Origin: SZUA-430 sp044220975
GTDB taxonomy: Bacteria > Pseudomonadota > Alphaproteobacteria > Micropepsales > Micropepsaceae
Assembly: GCA_044220975.1 (NCBI GenBank)
Contig: JBGAPZ010000008.1
Location: 1 to 64,000, forward strand
DNA length: 64,000 nt
Direction of reading: 5' to 3'
The translations under genes were made by a program, and so were the position numbers. Each line of letters begins with the position of its first letter. Within the stretch, counting starts at the first letter, position 1. The notes under the pieces were generated by a model that was given only the letters and a program-made list of their open reading frames with translations, did no database searches and had not been told where the DNA came from. Positions 48,013-57,113 of this stretch are shown here, piece by piece.

Positions 48013-49223
48013 GCCCCTTGCGGCTTCGTGCGAACCGCCCCCAGTGCGATCAAACGCTCGATCGCGCCTTCATCATATCCAGCTTCGCGCAACACTGCGC
48101 GGTTATCCTGACCGAAATCCGGCGGGGTGTGACGCGTGGACGATGGGGTGCGGGACATTTTCACCGGCGAGGCGATTCCACGGTAGCCGTTTCGCTCGAC
48201 AAGCATGCCGTTCGCGGCAGTTTGCGGATCGTTCAGCACTTCGCCGATCGTGTTCAGCGTGCCGGCGGGGACGCCCGCGTTCAGAAGCTCGGCTGCAATC
48301 TTCGCGCCATCGAGTTTGGCGAACGCCTTGGTCAGCAATGCGCTCAGCACGTCGCGGTTCGCGTTGCGGTCGGCGTTCGTTTTGAAACGCGGATCGAGGC
48401 CAAGTTCGGGAAGGCCGAGCAGCGGCATTGCCTTCTTGAACTGCGCGTCGTTGCTGGTACCCAGCAGGATCGGCCGCGTCGCCGTCGCGTACAGATCGTA
48501 AGCCGCAATGTTCGGATGCGCGTTGCCGAGTAGCTTCGGCAGGCGACCATCCATCAGATAGTTGCCGGAGTGCGGGTGCAGGATCGACAAGCCTGCGTCG
48601 TATAGCGAGACCTCAACGAACTGTCCTTTGCCCGAGCGGTGGCGTTCGTTGAGCGCGAGCAAGATGCCGATCGTGAGGTTCATGCCGGTCGTCATATCGA
48701 CGATCGGCACGCCGACCTTTAGCGGTCCCGAGGCCGGCGAACCGTTGCAGTTCGGCAGGCTCACGATCGTCTGCACGACCGCGTCATAACCCGGCATACC
48801 GCCCATCGGGCCGGTCTCGCCGAAGCCGGTGACGCGCGCGTGGATCAGTCTTGGGAAGCGCGCGGAGAGCGCGTCGTAACCCATGCCCCAACGTTCCATC
48901 GTGCCGAGCTTGAAATTTTCGACCAGCACGTCGGTGTCTTCGAATAGCTTCCACACCATCTCGCGCGCTTCGGGTTTGGTGAGATCGAGCGCAATCCCGC
49001 GCTTGTTGCGGTTGATGTTCGTGTAATAGGCCGACGGCCCGCGCTGAGGTCCGTCGTCGCGAAACGGAGGGCCCCACTCGCGCGTCTCGTCGCCAAGCGG
49101 GGGCTCGACCTTGACGATGTCGGCTCCGTGGTCGCCGAGAATTTGCGTGGCGTAAGGACCCGCGAGGACGCGGGAGAGATCGAGGATTTTGATTCCAGCG
49201 AGCGCGCCGGTATTGTGGGGCAT
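48009..49223 (-). CDS. CaiB/BaiF-family CoA-transferase
   Basis: A 404-residue class III CoA-transferase: LAGIKILDLSRVLAGPYATQ, the ADIVKVEPPLGDETR segment, NKRGIALDLTKPEAREM, and DVLVENFKLGTMERWG. The conserved catalytic Asp lies in the YDAVVQTI region (PGYDAVVQ). It moves CoA between a carboxylic acid and an acyl-CoA, consistent with the surrounding acyl-CoA catabolism. The ATG at 49223 has GGAG six bases upstream and is preferred over ATGs at 49235 and a GTG at 49253. Confidence 0.9.
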   Translation of the reverse strand: MPHNTGALAGIKILDLSRVLAGPYATQILGDHGADIVKVEPPLGDETREWGPPFRDDGPQRGPSAYYTNINRNKRGIALDLTKPEAREMVWKLFEDTDVLVENFKLGTMERWGMGYDALSARFPRLIHARVTGFGETGPMGGMPGYDAVVQTIVSLPNCNGSPASGPLKVGVPIVDMTTGMNLTIGILLALNERHRSGKGQFVEVSLYDAGLSILHPHSGNYLMDGRLPKLLGNAHPNIAAYDLYATATRPILLGTSNDAQFKKAMPLLGLPELGLDPRFKTNADRNANRDVLSALLTKAFAKLDGAKIAAELLNAGVPAGTLNTIGEVLNDPQTAANGMLVERNGYRGIASPVKMSRTPSSTRHTPPDFGQDNRAVLREAGYDEGAIERLIALGAVRTKPQGA

Positions 49224-49263
49224 TGGTGGCTCCATTGCTCGCGGTTGATACACGAGGTCGCTT

Positions 49264-49560
49264 GTGTCCGGGAACTTGGATTTGTTGTCGCTTGCCCTTG
49301 CTGGTATGGTTGTCGTAGCCGTGGGTGGCGTGTGCTGGGGCGTTAGAACTTGGCGTCAACGCTTGTTTGTAGGCGCTTTCGGTCTCTTGGCGACGGCGAT
49401 TATTGGACTCAACGCGGCACGGGATATGGACCCCCGACTTTCAAAGTTGAACGAGTATGTTTGGATAGCCCTCTGCGTTCTGGCTATGGTCGGAATCTTG
49501 TTCGAGCTTTACGCTGCGCTGCGCGCGGTCTCGCGTCCGGGGAACAAACGCGAGTCGTAA
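49264..49560 (+). CDS. Small three-helix membrane protein
   Basis: A 98-residue protein from a GTG at 49264, with GAGG six bases upstream. It has three helices (LLSLALAGMVVVAVGGVCWG, FVGAFGLLATAIIGLNAA, YVWIALCVLAMVGILFELYA). It converges on the serine hydrolase gene with a six-base gap. Function unknown. Confidence 0.5.
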   Translation: MSGNLDLLSLALAGMVVVAVGGVCWGVRTWRQRLFVGAFGLLATAIIGLNAARDMDPRLSKLNEYVWIALCVLAMVGILFELYAALRAVSRPGNKRES

Positions 49561-49566
49561 TAGCGT

Positions 49567-51414
49567 CTACTCCCACAACTTCATGCCGATCCAGCCGTAG
49601 GACCACATGTACGCCGCGAAGGCGAGGACGCTGAGGCTTGAGAGCCAGGCGAGCGCGCGGACGAGTATGTTGGCGTCGGCTGCGCCCATCGCTGTGCGCA
49701 GGAGCGACAGCGTCCCGAGGGTGGGTACTGCTAGCGACAGGCCGTAGATCGACCAGGCGAGCGGGTTTGGTTTGCCGACAAGCTCGAGGTCGTTGGCGCT
49801 GAGGGCTGCGAGCGTCGTTCCTGCGAGGCCGAGCACCGAGACAATCGCAAGCCACGGCAGCAAGCGGATCGTGACGCCGCCACGTTCGGCCAAGCGGCCC
49901 ATGAAGGCGCTGGGGATCCAGAGAAGCATGTATAGCGCGCTGAAGGCTGCCGCGAGCGCGAATGCCGCGCCGCCGGCGAGCTTGGCGGCAATCTCCCACA
50001 ACGGCAATTTTCTATTCGCGCCGGTTGCCGTGTACATGAACACGCCTTCGGGCTTTCGTACGAAGACGATGTTGGGCGCGGCGCTATCCGTCTTTTGGAA
50101 GACGTTCTTGCCTACGTGAATGCGCTTGGTCTCGTTGAAGACCAGTTCGCCATTTTCGGCTTTCGCGGTTTGCCAATTGGCGAGGCTTTCGATGATCGCG
50201 AGTTGCTGCTGGCGCGGCGTAATCGACTGGTAGTAGCCGGCCCATTCCGCGAGATCCGCCGGCGCTATCGGTTGAGCCACCGGCTTCGATTCAGGCAGCG
50301 AGCGTTCGAGATACTCGCGAATCTGGTCGCCGGCTTTGAGGACCTCGATGGTTCCCAAGTTCGCCATGACGACGAACCCCGCGCCAAGGCCCGGCGCGTA
50401 TTCGTACTTGGAAACAAATCCGTCGATGCCGCCGTCGTGGCCGAAGAAGATTCCCTTCTTGCCCGGGTACATCAAATTGCCGAGGCCGTAGCCGTATCTC
50501 AGGCCCGCGCGCACGCCGTCGGTTGTTTCCGGCCGTTCGATCCGTTCGACCGACTCGAGCTTCAGGTATGTGCGCGCGTCGAGCGTGCCGCGGCCCAGCA
50601 TCAGCAACGGCAGTTTGGCGAGGTCCTTTGGGGTGACGTTCAGCGAGCCCGACGGACGCGCTAGGATTTCGACGAACGGTTCCTCTTTGCCTTCAGTGTT
50701 TGCGTAGCTCTTCGACAGGCGGTCAGTGATTTGCGGTTCGCGCGTCCAGTAGGCGCTTTCCATACCCAACGGACCCGTCAGGCGCGCGGCCATGAATTCT
50801 GGGAACGATTGGCCGCTGACCTTTTCGATGATGCGGCCCGCGATCACGGGCGCGGAGTTGCTGTAGGACATGCGCGAGCCGGGTTTCCAGCGGCTCTCGT
50901 ACGGTCCGTAGGCTTCGACTGCCTTAGACAGCGGCACGTCTTTGCCCTGTAGAAAATAGTGGTGAAAACCGATGTCGTCGAACCCGGTCGTATGTTCGAG
51001 CAGGTGGACGACGCGGATCGGGTCTGTCTTTTCCCACGGGTTGTCGTATTTCAGTTCCGGCATCAGGTCGGCGAGCTTGGCGTCGAGCGAGAGCTTACCC
51101 TCTTCGACCAGCATCATGATGCCGATGGAGGTGAAGCTCTTGCTGATGGAACCCGCGCGGAACACGGTTTCCGGCGTGACCGGCTTCTTCGTCTTCAGGT
51201 CGGCATAGCCGTAGCCTTTCGTGAAGACGATTTGGTTGCCCTCGATGATGACCACGCTGGCGCCGGGGATCTTTCCTTTCGCGAACGCTTCGGTGAGGTG
51301 CTTGTCCAGTTCTTCGAGCGTCGTGGCTGGCTTCGGTGCCGGTTCTTCGGCGGCAGCGAGCGGCGCGAACACAATGACAGCGGCCGCGAGCGCGGCGATT
51401 AAGATGCGATCCAC
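49567..51414 (-). CDS. Membrane-anchored serine hydrolase (class C beta-lactamase/PBP-like)
   Basis: A 615-residue protein: signal peptide (residues 1-22), then a beta-lactamase-fold hydrolase with SISK (Ser89-Lys92, SxxK), SYSNS (YxN, near 185) and FGHDGG (HxG). A DUF3471-like segment follows (near 360-450), then four to five transmembrane helices at the C-terminus (after about 470). Related proteins are esterases, D-amino-acid hydrolases or PBP-like enzymes. The start is the GTG at 51414, with AGGGGA upstream. Confidence 0.85.
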   Translation of the reverse strand: MDRILIAALAAAVIVFAPLAAAEEPAPKPATTLEELDKHLTEAFAKGKIPGASVVIIEGNQIVFTKGYGYADLKTKKPVTPETVFRAGSISKSFTSIGIMMLVEEGKLSLDAKLADLMPELKYDNPWEKTDPIRVVHLLEHTTGFDDIGFHHYFLQGKDVPLSKAVEAYGPYESRWKPGSRMSYSNSAPVIAGRIIEKVSGQSFPEFMAARLTGPLGMESAYWTREPQITDRLSKSYANTEGKEEPFVEILARPSGSLNVTPKDLAKLPLLMLGRGTLDARTYLKLESVERIERPETTDGVRAGLRYGYGLGNLMYPGKKGIFFGHDGGIDGFVSKYEYAPGLGAGFVVMANLGTIEVLKAGDQIREYLERSLPESKPVAQPIAPADLAEWAGYYQSITPRQQQLAIIESLANWQTAKAENGELVFNETKRIHVGKNVFQKTDSAAPNIVFVRKPEGVFMYTATGANRKLPLWEIAAKLAGGAAFALAAAFSALYMLLWIPSAFMGRLAERGGVTIRLLPWLAIVSVLGLAGTTLAALSANDLELVGKPNPLAWSIYGLSLAVPTLGTLSLLRTAMGAADANILVRALAWLSSLSVLAFAAYMWSYGWIGMKLWE

Positions 51415-51591
51415 AAAAATCCCCTAAGTCACGAGCGGCCAATGTAGCTGGTGGACTTACGATCACAAGGTGCAGGCGGCGCTCGCCTGACTGGGGAACG
51501 GTTGACGTTGCGTTCGCCCCTGGGCTGCGAAAGAAGTGGAGCGCAGGCCACGAGCCGGGCTACGATGGTGAAAATCATACGGGACTTTCAC

Positions 51592-52740
51592 ATGGCTCTC
51601 GATCTCGAAACTCGCGATCAGTTGATCTCTTCCGTCCGTCGGTTCGTCAGCGAGCGGTTGGTGCCACTCGAAGACAAGGTCGCGCGTGACGACCTCGTTC
51701 CCGATGACGTGGTGCGCGACCTGCGTGAGCTTGGGCTCTTTGGAATGTCGATCCCGGCCGAGTATGGCGGACTGGGGCTCACCATGGAGGAAGAGGTTCT
51801 CGTTTGCTTCGAGCTTGGGCAAACGTCGCCTGCGTTTAGGTCCGTTATCGGCACGAATGTCGGCATCGGAAGCCAAGGCGTTGTGATGTTCGGACGCGAG
51901 GATCAGAAGAAGGAATGGTTGCCGAAGCTCGCAAGCGGCGAGGCGATTGCGAGCTTTTGTTTGACGGAGCCCGGCGCCGGTTCGGATGCCGCGTCGCTGC
52001 GCACGACGGCGATCCGGCAGGGCGACCACTACGTCGTCAACGGGACGAAGCGTTACATCACGAATGCGAACAAGGCTTCCGTCTTCACGCTGATGGCGCG
52101 CACCGATCCCGGTAACAAGGGTGCCGGCGGGATTAGCGCGTTCTTCGTGCCGTCGAACCTGAAGGGCATCACGATCGGCAAGCCCGAACGCAAGATGGGC
52201 CAGCAGGGTGCGCATATCTGCGATGTTGTGTTCGAGGACTGCCGCGTGCCTGCGAGTTGCCTGCTGGGTCAAGAGGGGCAGGGGTTTCGGATTTCGATGC
52301 AGGTTCTCGATCGCGGACGGCTCCATATCTCCGCCGTCTGCGTCGGCGTGTCGGAGCGGTTGATCCGCGACGCGGCCAAGTATGCGCTGGAGCGCGAGCA
52401 GTTCGGGCAGAAGATCGCCGAGTTTCAGCTGATCCAGGCGATGCTGGCGGACTCGAAGACCGAGTCCTACGCCGCGCGCTGCATGGTGCTTGACGCGGCT
52501 CGCAAGCGCGATGCCGGCGAGAGCGTGACGATGGAAGCGGCGTGCGCGAAATACTTCGCGAGCGAGATGGTTGGCAGAGTTGCAGACCGCGCGGTACAGA
52601 TTCACGGTGGCGCAGGTTACGTGAGCGACTATGGCGTCGAGCGGTTCTATCGCGACGTGCGCATCTTCCGCATCTACGAAGGCACCAGCCAGGTGCAGCA
52701 GCTGGTGATCGCGCGCAATCTTCTCAAATCACTGGGCTAA
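51592..52740 (+). CDS. Acyl-CoA dehydrogenase
   Basis: A 382-residue acyl-CoA dehydrogenase: SFCLTEPGAGSDAASLRTTA is the flavin loop and RIYEGTSQVQQLVIARNLL the C-terminal motif with the Glu that is the catalytic base in many members (YEGTS). It is a more canonical chain-length-type enzyme than those at 33-40 kb. The ATG at 51592 is preferred over an in-frame ATG nine codons earlier. An AtuA-type gene starts three bases after its stop, so they are one operon. Confidence 0.9.
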   Translation: MALDLETRDQLISSVRRFVSERLVPLEDKVARDDLVPDDVVRDLRELGLFGMSIPAEYGGLGLTMEEEVLVCFELGQTSPAFRSVIGTNVGIGSQGVVMFGREDQKKEWLPKLASGEAIASFCLTEPGAGSDAASLRTTAIRQGDHYVVNGTKRYITNANKASVFTLMARTDPGNKGAGGISAFFVPSNLKGITIGKPERKMGQQGAHICDVVFEDCRVPASCLLGQEGQGFRISMQVLDRGRLHISAVCVGVSERLIRDAAKYALEREQFGQKIAEFQLIQAMLADSKTESYAARCMVLDAARKRDAGESVTMEAACAKYFASEMVGRVADRAVQIHGGAGYVSDYGVERFYRDVRIFRIYEGTSQVQQLVIARNLLKSLG

Positions 52741-52743
52741 CCC

Positions 52744-54534
52744 ATGAGCAAGACAATCCGGATCGGTTGCGCCAGCGGCTTTTGGGGCGACAGTTTCTTC
52801 TCCGCGCCGCAGTTGGTGACGAAGGGAAACATCGACTACCTCGTCTTCGATTATTTGGCCGAGATCACGATGTCGATTATGGCGCGGGCGCGGGACAAGG
52901 ATCCGAACGCGGGCTATGCGCATGACTTCGTCACCGTCACCATGGCCGGGATTGCGCGGGATGTGGCGGCCAAGAAGATCAAGGTCGTCACCAATGCGGG
53001 CGGCGTGAACCCGAAGGCCTGTGCCGCGGCGCTTGAGGCGTTGCTGGCCAAGCAGGGCGTTGCGCTCAAAGTCGCCTACATCGACGGCGACGATGTGCTG
53101 CCGCGGCTTGAGACGTGGAAGGCGCAAGGCGTGAAGGAGATGTTCACCGGCGCGCCGTTGCCCGAGAAGCCGATCAGCATGAACGCGTATCTCGGCGGGT
53201 TTCCGATTGCGGCTGCGTTGGCGAAGGGCGCCGACGTCGTGATCACCGGACGCTGTGTCGACTCCGCGGTAACGCTTGGCGCCTGTATCCACGAATTCGG
53301 CTGGGGGCCGAACGACGTCGACAAGCTCGCCGGCGGAAGCCTTGCCGGGCATATCGTCGAGTGCGGCGCGCAGGCATGCGGCGGCATCTTCACGGATTGG
53401 GAGCAGGTGCCGGACTGGGAGAATATCGGCTATGCGATCGCCGAAGTTTCCGCCGACGGTTCGTTCGTGGCGACCAAGCCGGAGGGCACTGGCGGCCTCG
53501 TGAGCGTCGGCACCGTCGGCGAGCAGATGCTTTACGAGATCGGAGACCCGCAGGCCTACATGTTGCCGGACGTGGTTTGCGACTTTTCTCAAGTGAAGAT
53601 CGAGCAGGTGGGGAAGGATCGCGTGCGCGTGTCGAACGCGAAAGGCTACGCGCCGACCGCGACATACAAATGCTCGACGACGTATGAGGACGGGTATCGG
53701 GTCGGCAATCTGGTGGCGATCGGCGGCATCGATGCGGCGGCGAAGGCGCGGCGCACCGGCGAGGCCGTGCTAAAGCGGATGGACGGCATCTTGCGCCAGC
53801 GCAATTGGGGTGCGTTTACGGAGACGAGCATCGAAGTGTTGGGGGACGAGGATTCTTACGGACCGCACAAGCACCATGTTGGCGGACGTGAGGCGGTGTT
53901 GAAACTTGCCGCGAAGCACGCGCGCAGGGAGCCGCTTGAGATTATGATGCGCGAGCTCACCTCGTCGGGCACGTCGTTCGCACCGGGCACGTCGGGCTAT
54001 GCGGGTTTGCGACCGAAGGTGACGCCGGTTGTGCGGCATTTCTCGTGCGCCATTCCGAAGAAGGATGTGACGGTGACGGTGCATTTCGCCGGCGACAGCT
54101 TCAATGTGCCGGTGGATACGGCGGGCGGGTTCGATCCGAAGATGCTCGTGCGGCCGGTCGTCGATTCGAAGACTGAGCCCACGGCGGGAAGCGTGCCTTT
54201 GATTAAGATCGCGTTCGCGCGATCGGGCGACAAGGGCAACAACTCGAACATCGGGGTCATGGCACGCAAGCCTGCGTACGCGCCATACATTCGCGCAGCG
54301 CTCACCGAGGCTGCGGTTGTCAAGTGGTTCGCGCACTTGTTCGAAGGCGGCAAGGGTAAAGTCGAACGGTGGGATCTGCCCGGAACGCATGCGCTGAACT
54401 TTCTGTTGCATGATGCACTCGGTGGCGGCGGTGTCGCGAGCTTGCGCAACGACCCGCAAGGTAAGGCGCTGGCGCAGATGCTGCTTGAGTTTCCGGTGCC
54501 AGTGCCGGAAGCGATCGCGCGCGACGTTGCGTGA
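52744..54534 (+). CDS. AtuA-type protein of acyclic terpene utilisation (DUF1446 with C-terminal domain)
   Basis: A 596-residue protein: IRIGCASGFWGDSFFSAPQLV, VVTNAGGVNPKACAAALEAL and ITGRCVDSAVTLGACIHEFG match the AtuA/DUF1446 core (1-450); the last 110 residues with IKIAFARSGDKGNNSNIGVM form the AtuA-like ferredoxin-fold domain. AtuA takes part in citronellol/geraniol catabolism in pseudomonads, but its exact reaction is not settled, and homologues are common in other acyl pathways. It directly follows an acyl-CoA dehydrogenase gene and overlaps the next start. Confidence 0.85.
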   Translation: MSKTIRIGCASGFWGDSFFSAPQLVTKGNIDYLVFDYLAEITMSIMARARDKDPNAGYAHDFVTVTMAGIARDVAAKKIKVVTNAGGVNPKACAAALEALLAKQGVALKVAYIDGDDVLPRLETWKAQGVKEMFTGAPLPEKPISMNAYLGGFPIAAALAKGADVVITGRCVDSAVTLGACIHEFGWGPNDVDKLAGGSLAGHIVECGAQACGGIFTDWEQVPDWENIGYAIAEVSADGSFVATKPEGTGGLVSVGTVGEQMLYEIGDPQAYMLPDVVCDFSQVKIEQVGKDRVRVSNAKGYAPTATYKCSTTYEDGYRVGNLVAIGGIDAAAKARRTGEAVLKRMDGILRQRNWGAFTETSIEVLGDEDSYGPHKHHVGGREAVLKLAAKHARREPLEIMMRELTSSGTSFAPGTSGYAGLRPKVTPVVRHFSCAIPKKDVTVTVHFAGDSFNVPVDTAGGFDPKMLVRPVVDSKTEPTAGSVPLIKIAFARSGDKGNNSNIGVMARKPAYAPYIRAALTEAAVVKWFAHLFEGGKGKVERWDLPGTHALNFLLHDALGGGGVASLRNDPQGKALAQMLLEFPVPVPEAIARDVA

Positions 54535-55121
54535 CGGGGCGTTTCGACACGCTGCTGAAGGAGATACGCGCCTGCCGGATTTGTGCGGCACACCTGCCAC
54601 ATGGTCCAAGGCCTGTGCTACGCGCAAAGCCGTCGGCGCGGATCGTCATTGCAGGGCAGGCGCCGGGAACGCGCGTGCATGCGAGCGGGGTGCCGTTCAC
54701 TGACCCGTCGGGTGATCGTCTGCGCGACTGGATGGGCATCGACAAGGATGCGTTCTACGACGACACACAGATCGCGATCGTGCCGATGGGCTTTTGCTTT
54801 CCAGGGCTTGACGCGAAGGGTGGCGACCTGCCGCCACGCAAGGAGTGCGCGCCGGCCTGGCGCGATAAGGTGTTTGGCGGATTGAAAAGCGTCGAACTTA
54901 CCCTGCTGGTCGGACTCTATTCGCAGGCTTGGCATTTGGGCGAGCGGCGCAAGGGCACGGTAACCGAGACTGTGAATGCTTGGCGGTCCTACGGCCCGGC
55001 GTTGATACCATTGCCGCATCCTTCGTGGCGGAACAACGCGTGGGTTAAGAAAAATCCGTGGTTCGCCGAGGAGCTTCTGCCACACCTCAAACGACGGGTT
55101 TCGCGTATCTTGCACGCATGA
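54531..55121 (+). CDS. Uracil-DNA glycosylase family protein
   Basis: A 196-residue protein from a GTG overlapping the AtuA stop (GTGA). IVIAGQAPGTRVHASGVPF and LPHPSWRNNAW are the two active-site motifs (GQAPG and HPSxxN) of UDG-superfamily proteins; CRIC near residue 15 may help hold an Fe-S cluster, as in family 4, though the partner cysteines are unclear. It excises uracil or other bases from DNA. The position inside a lipid operon is unusual and probably just a coupled start. Confidence 0.85.
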   Translation: MTGRFDTLLKEIRACRICAAHLPHGPRPVLRAKPSARIVIAGQAPGTRVHASGVPFTDPSGDRLRDWMGIDKDAFYDDTQIAIVPMGFCFPGLDAKGGDLPPRKECAPAWRDKVFGGLKSVELTLLVGLYSQAWHLGERRKGTVTETVNAWRSYGPALIPLPHPSWRNNAWVKKNPWFAEELLPHLKRRVSRILHA

Positions 55122-56062
55122 TGCGTACGCTTGTTCTTGTGCTGGCCGTGTTCTTGACCGGGTGCGTTGCCGAGCGGCTGCCACCGGGGCCGGGGCCCGC
55201 GACGCCTTCGTTCATCGATGACGGGCATTGGCGCGCGGGTGACGGCTATGTGCTGGGCTTGAGTCAATGGCAGGCGGAGAATCCGCGCGTCGTGATCGTG
55301 GCGCTGCACGGCATGAACGACTATGGGCACTTCATCGAGCCTGCGGCGAGGTATTGGCGGACGCACGGCATCACTACCTACGCTTACGATCAGCGCGGCT
55401 TCGGACGCACGGAGGGCAACGGGCGATGGCCAGGACACGAGGTGATGGCGGAGGACGCGCGCAGTTTTACGGCGGTCGTGCGCGCAAGGCATCCAGGCGT
55501 TCCCGTCTATTTGCTGGGTGAGAGCATGGGTGGCGCAGTCGCCATGGTCGCGGCGGCAGGACGCGCCGAGCCGATCGCCGACGGGCTTGTACTTGTGTCG
55601 CCGGCGCTATGGGGCTGGTCAAACCTCGACATCGTAAAGCGATCGGCCCTGTGGGCCATGATGCAGATCGCACCCGGCAGCCGACTGACCGGTCGCGGTT
55701 TGAGCGTCAAGCCGTCCGACAACGAAGAGATGCTGATCGCGCTTGGCCGCGACCCCTATGTGATCAAAGCGACGCGCGTTGATGCTGTCTACGGGTTGAC
55801 CAACCTTATGGAGGCCGCATGGCGTGCGGCGCCCGGTGTGCGCTTGCCGACGATGGTGCTTTACGCGAACGGGGACGAAATCGTGCCTTCGGAGCCGATC
55901 TCCCAGGCTGCGGCCGCGATGCCTGGCACGAAGAAGGTCGTCTGCTATGGCGATGGCTTCCATATGCTGCTGCGCGATTTGAAGGGCGAGCGGACGTGGA
56001 ATGCCATCGAAGCATTTGTCGATGGGCGCGATGCTGAGATGGGGACCTGCGCCCAGCTGTAG
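55118..56062 (+). CDS. Alpha/beta-hydrolase lipoprotein (monoacylglycerol lipase-like)
   Basis: A 314-residue protein starting at an ATG that overlaps the previous stop. The N-terminus LVLVLAVFLTGC is a lipobox (Cys near 18). The hydrolase domain has IVALHGMNDYGHFIEPAARY (oxyanion HG) and LLGESMGGAVAM with the catalytic Ser; the Asp/His are likely in NGDEIVP and GDGFHMLL. It cleaves mono- or lysolipid esters at the envelope. An ATG one codon downstream is equally possible. Confidence 0.85.
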   Translation: MMRTLVLVLAVFLTGCVAERLPPGPGPATPSFIDDGHWRAGDGYVLGLSQWQAENPRVVIVALHGMNDYGHFIEPAARYWRTHGITTYAYDQRGFGRTEGNGRWPGHEVMAEDARSFTAVVRARHPGVPVYLLGESMGGAVAMVAAAGRAEPIADGLVLVSPALWGWSNLDIVKRSALWAMMQIAPGSRLTGRGLSVKPSDNEEMLIALGRDPYVIKATRVDAVYGLTNLMEAAWRAAPGVRLPTMVLYANGDEIVPSEPISQAAAAMPGTKKVVCYGDGFHMLLRDLKGERTWNAIEAFVDGRDAEMGTCAQL

Positions 56063-56063
56063 T

Positions 56064-57104
56064 TCAGCTGCGCGCGAGAGCCCGCGTGACTTCAGCGGCT
56101 GAGCGCTCGGAAGCGAATTGTGGCGTTTGGCCCGACCAAAGCGACGTGAAGTCGGCAGAGCCTGCAGCTTCGGCTTTTAGCCGCAGCGGTAGCGTCGCGT
56201 TCGTTGCGGTCGGGAACGCGGGCGCATCGGCGTTCATCGGTCCGACCTCGCGGACAATGCGGTTCAAGAGTCCGCGCGCCGGGCGTCCGGTGAAGACGTT
56301 GGTCAAAACTGTATCGTGCCCTTCAGCTTTCTTCAGAGCCGCGCGATAGAGCGGCGAGATTGTCGTTTCCGGGCATAGGAGATACGCCGTCCCTATCTGC
56401 ACGGCAGCAGCACCGAGTGCGAAGGCGGCGGCAATGCCGCGGGCGTCGCCGATCCCGCCGGCGGCGATGATCGGCATGCGGACTGCATCGGCGGTCTGCG
56501 GTACCAGCGCAAACGTTCCTACCTGCGAGGCAATGTTCGTTTCGAGGAACATTCCGCGATGGCCGCCCGCCTCAACGCCTTGCGCGATGATAGCGTCGAC
56601 ACCGCGTTCCTCAAGCCAGCGCGCCTCTGCGACAGTTGTCGCCGATGAGATGACACACGCGCCGGTGTGCTTCACGCGATCGAGGAGTGCTGGTTCGGGC
56701 AGACCAAAGTGGAAGCTGACGACGGGTGGCCGGAGTTCTTCGATCAGCAGGCAAGCCGCGTCATCAAACGGCGCACGGCCGGCGTTCATTGTGGGTTGGC
56801 TCACGCCGAGTTCTTGCCGGTACGTCGCCAAGCGGGCAAGCCATCGTGCTTCGGCGTCGGAATTTTCAGGCGGCGTCTTGTGGCAGAAGAAGTTCAGATT
56901 GAACGGCTTGTCGGTCTGCTGGCGGATCGTCTGGACCTCGCGGCGGATTTGATCGTGCGAGAGGAGCGCGCAGGGCAGCGCACCCAGACCGCCCGCGTTG
57001 CTGACGGCGATCGCCAGCGCCGACCCTTGCGCACCGGCCATGGGTGCTTGGATGATCGGATGCTCGATGCCGAACAGGTCAAGAATGCGCCGGTCGCGCC
57101 ACAT
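56064..57104 (-). CDS. Nitronate monooxygenase (2-nitropropane dioxygenase-like)
   Basis: A 346-residue TIM-barrel FMN protein: HPIIQAPMAGAQGSALAIAV, DAIIAQGVEAGGHRGMF and IIAAGGIGDARGIAAAFALG are the family blocks (QGxEAGGH contains the catalytic His). It oxidises nitronates, or in some relatives acts on other activated carbon acids or enoyl-ACP. Start is the ATG at 57104. Its neighbours (a kinase, a lipase) do not indicate a substrate. Confidence 0.9.
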   Translation of the reverse strand: MWRDRRILDLFGIEHPIIQAPMAGAQGSALAIAVSNAGGLGALPCALLSHDQIRREVQTIRQQTDKPFNLNFFCHKTPPENSDAEARWLARLATYRQELGVSQPTMNAGRAPFDDAACLLIEELRPPVVSFHFGLPEPALLDRVKHTGACVISSATTVAEARWLEERGVDAIIAQGVEAGGHRGMFLETNIASQVGTFALVPQTADAVRMPIIAAGGIGDARGIAAAFALGAAAVQIGTAYLLCPETTISPLYRAALKKAEGHDTVLTNVFTGRPARGLLNRIVREVGPMNADAPAFPTATNATLPLRLKAEAAGSADFTSLWSGQTPQFASERSAAEVTRALARS

Positions 57105-57113
57105 GCTATCGCC

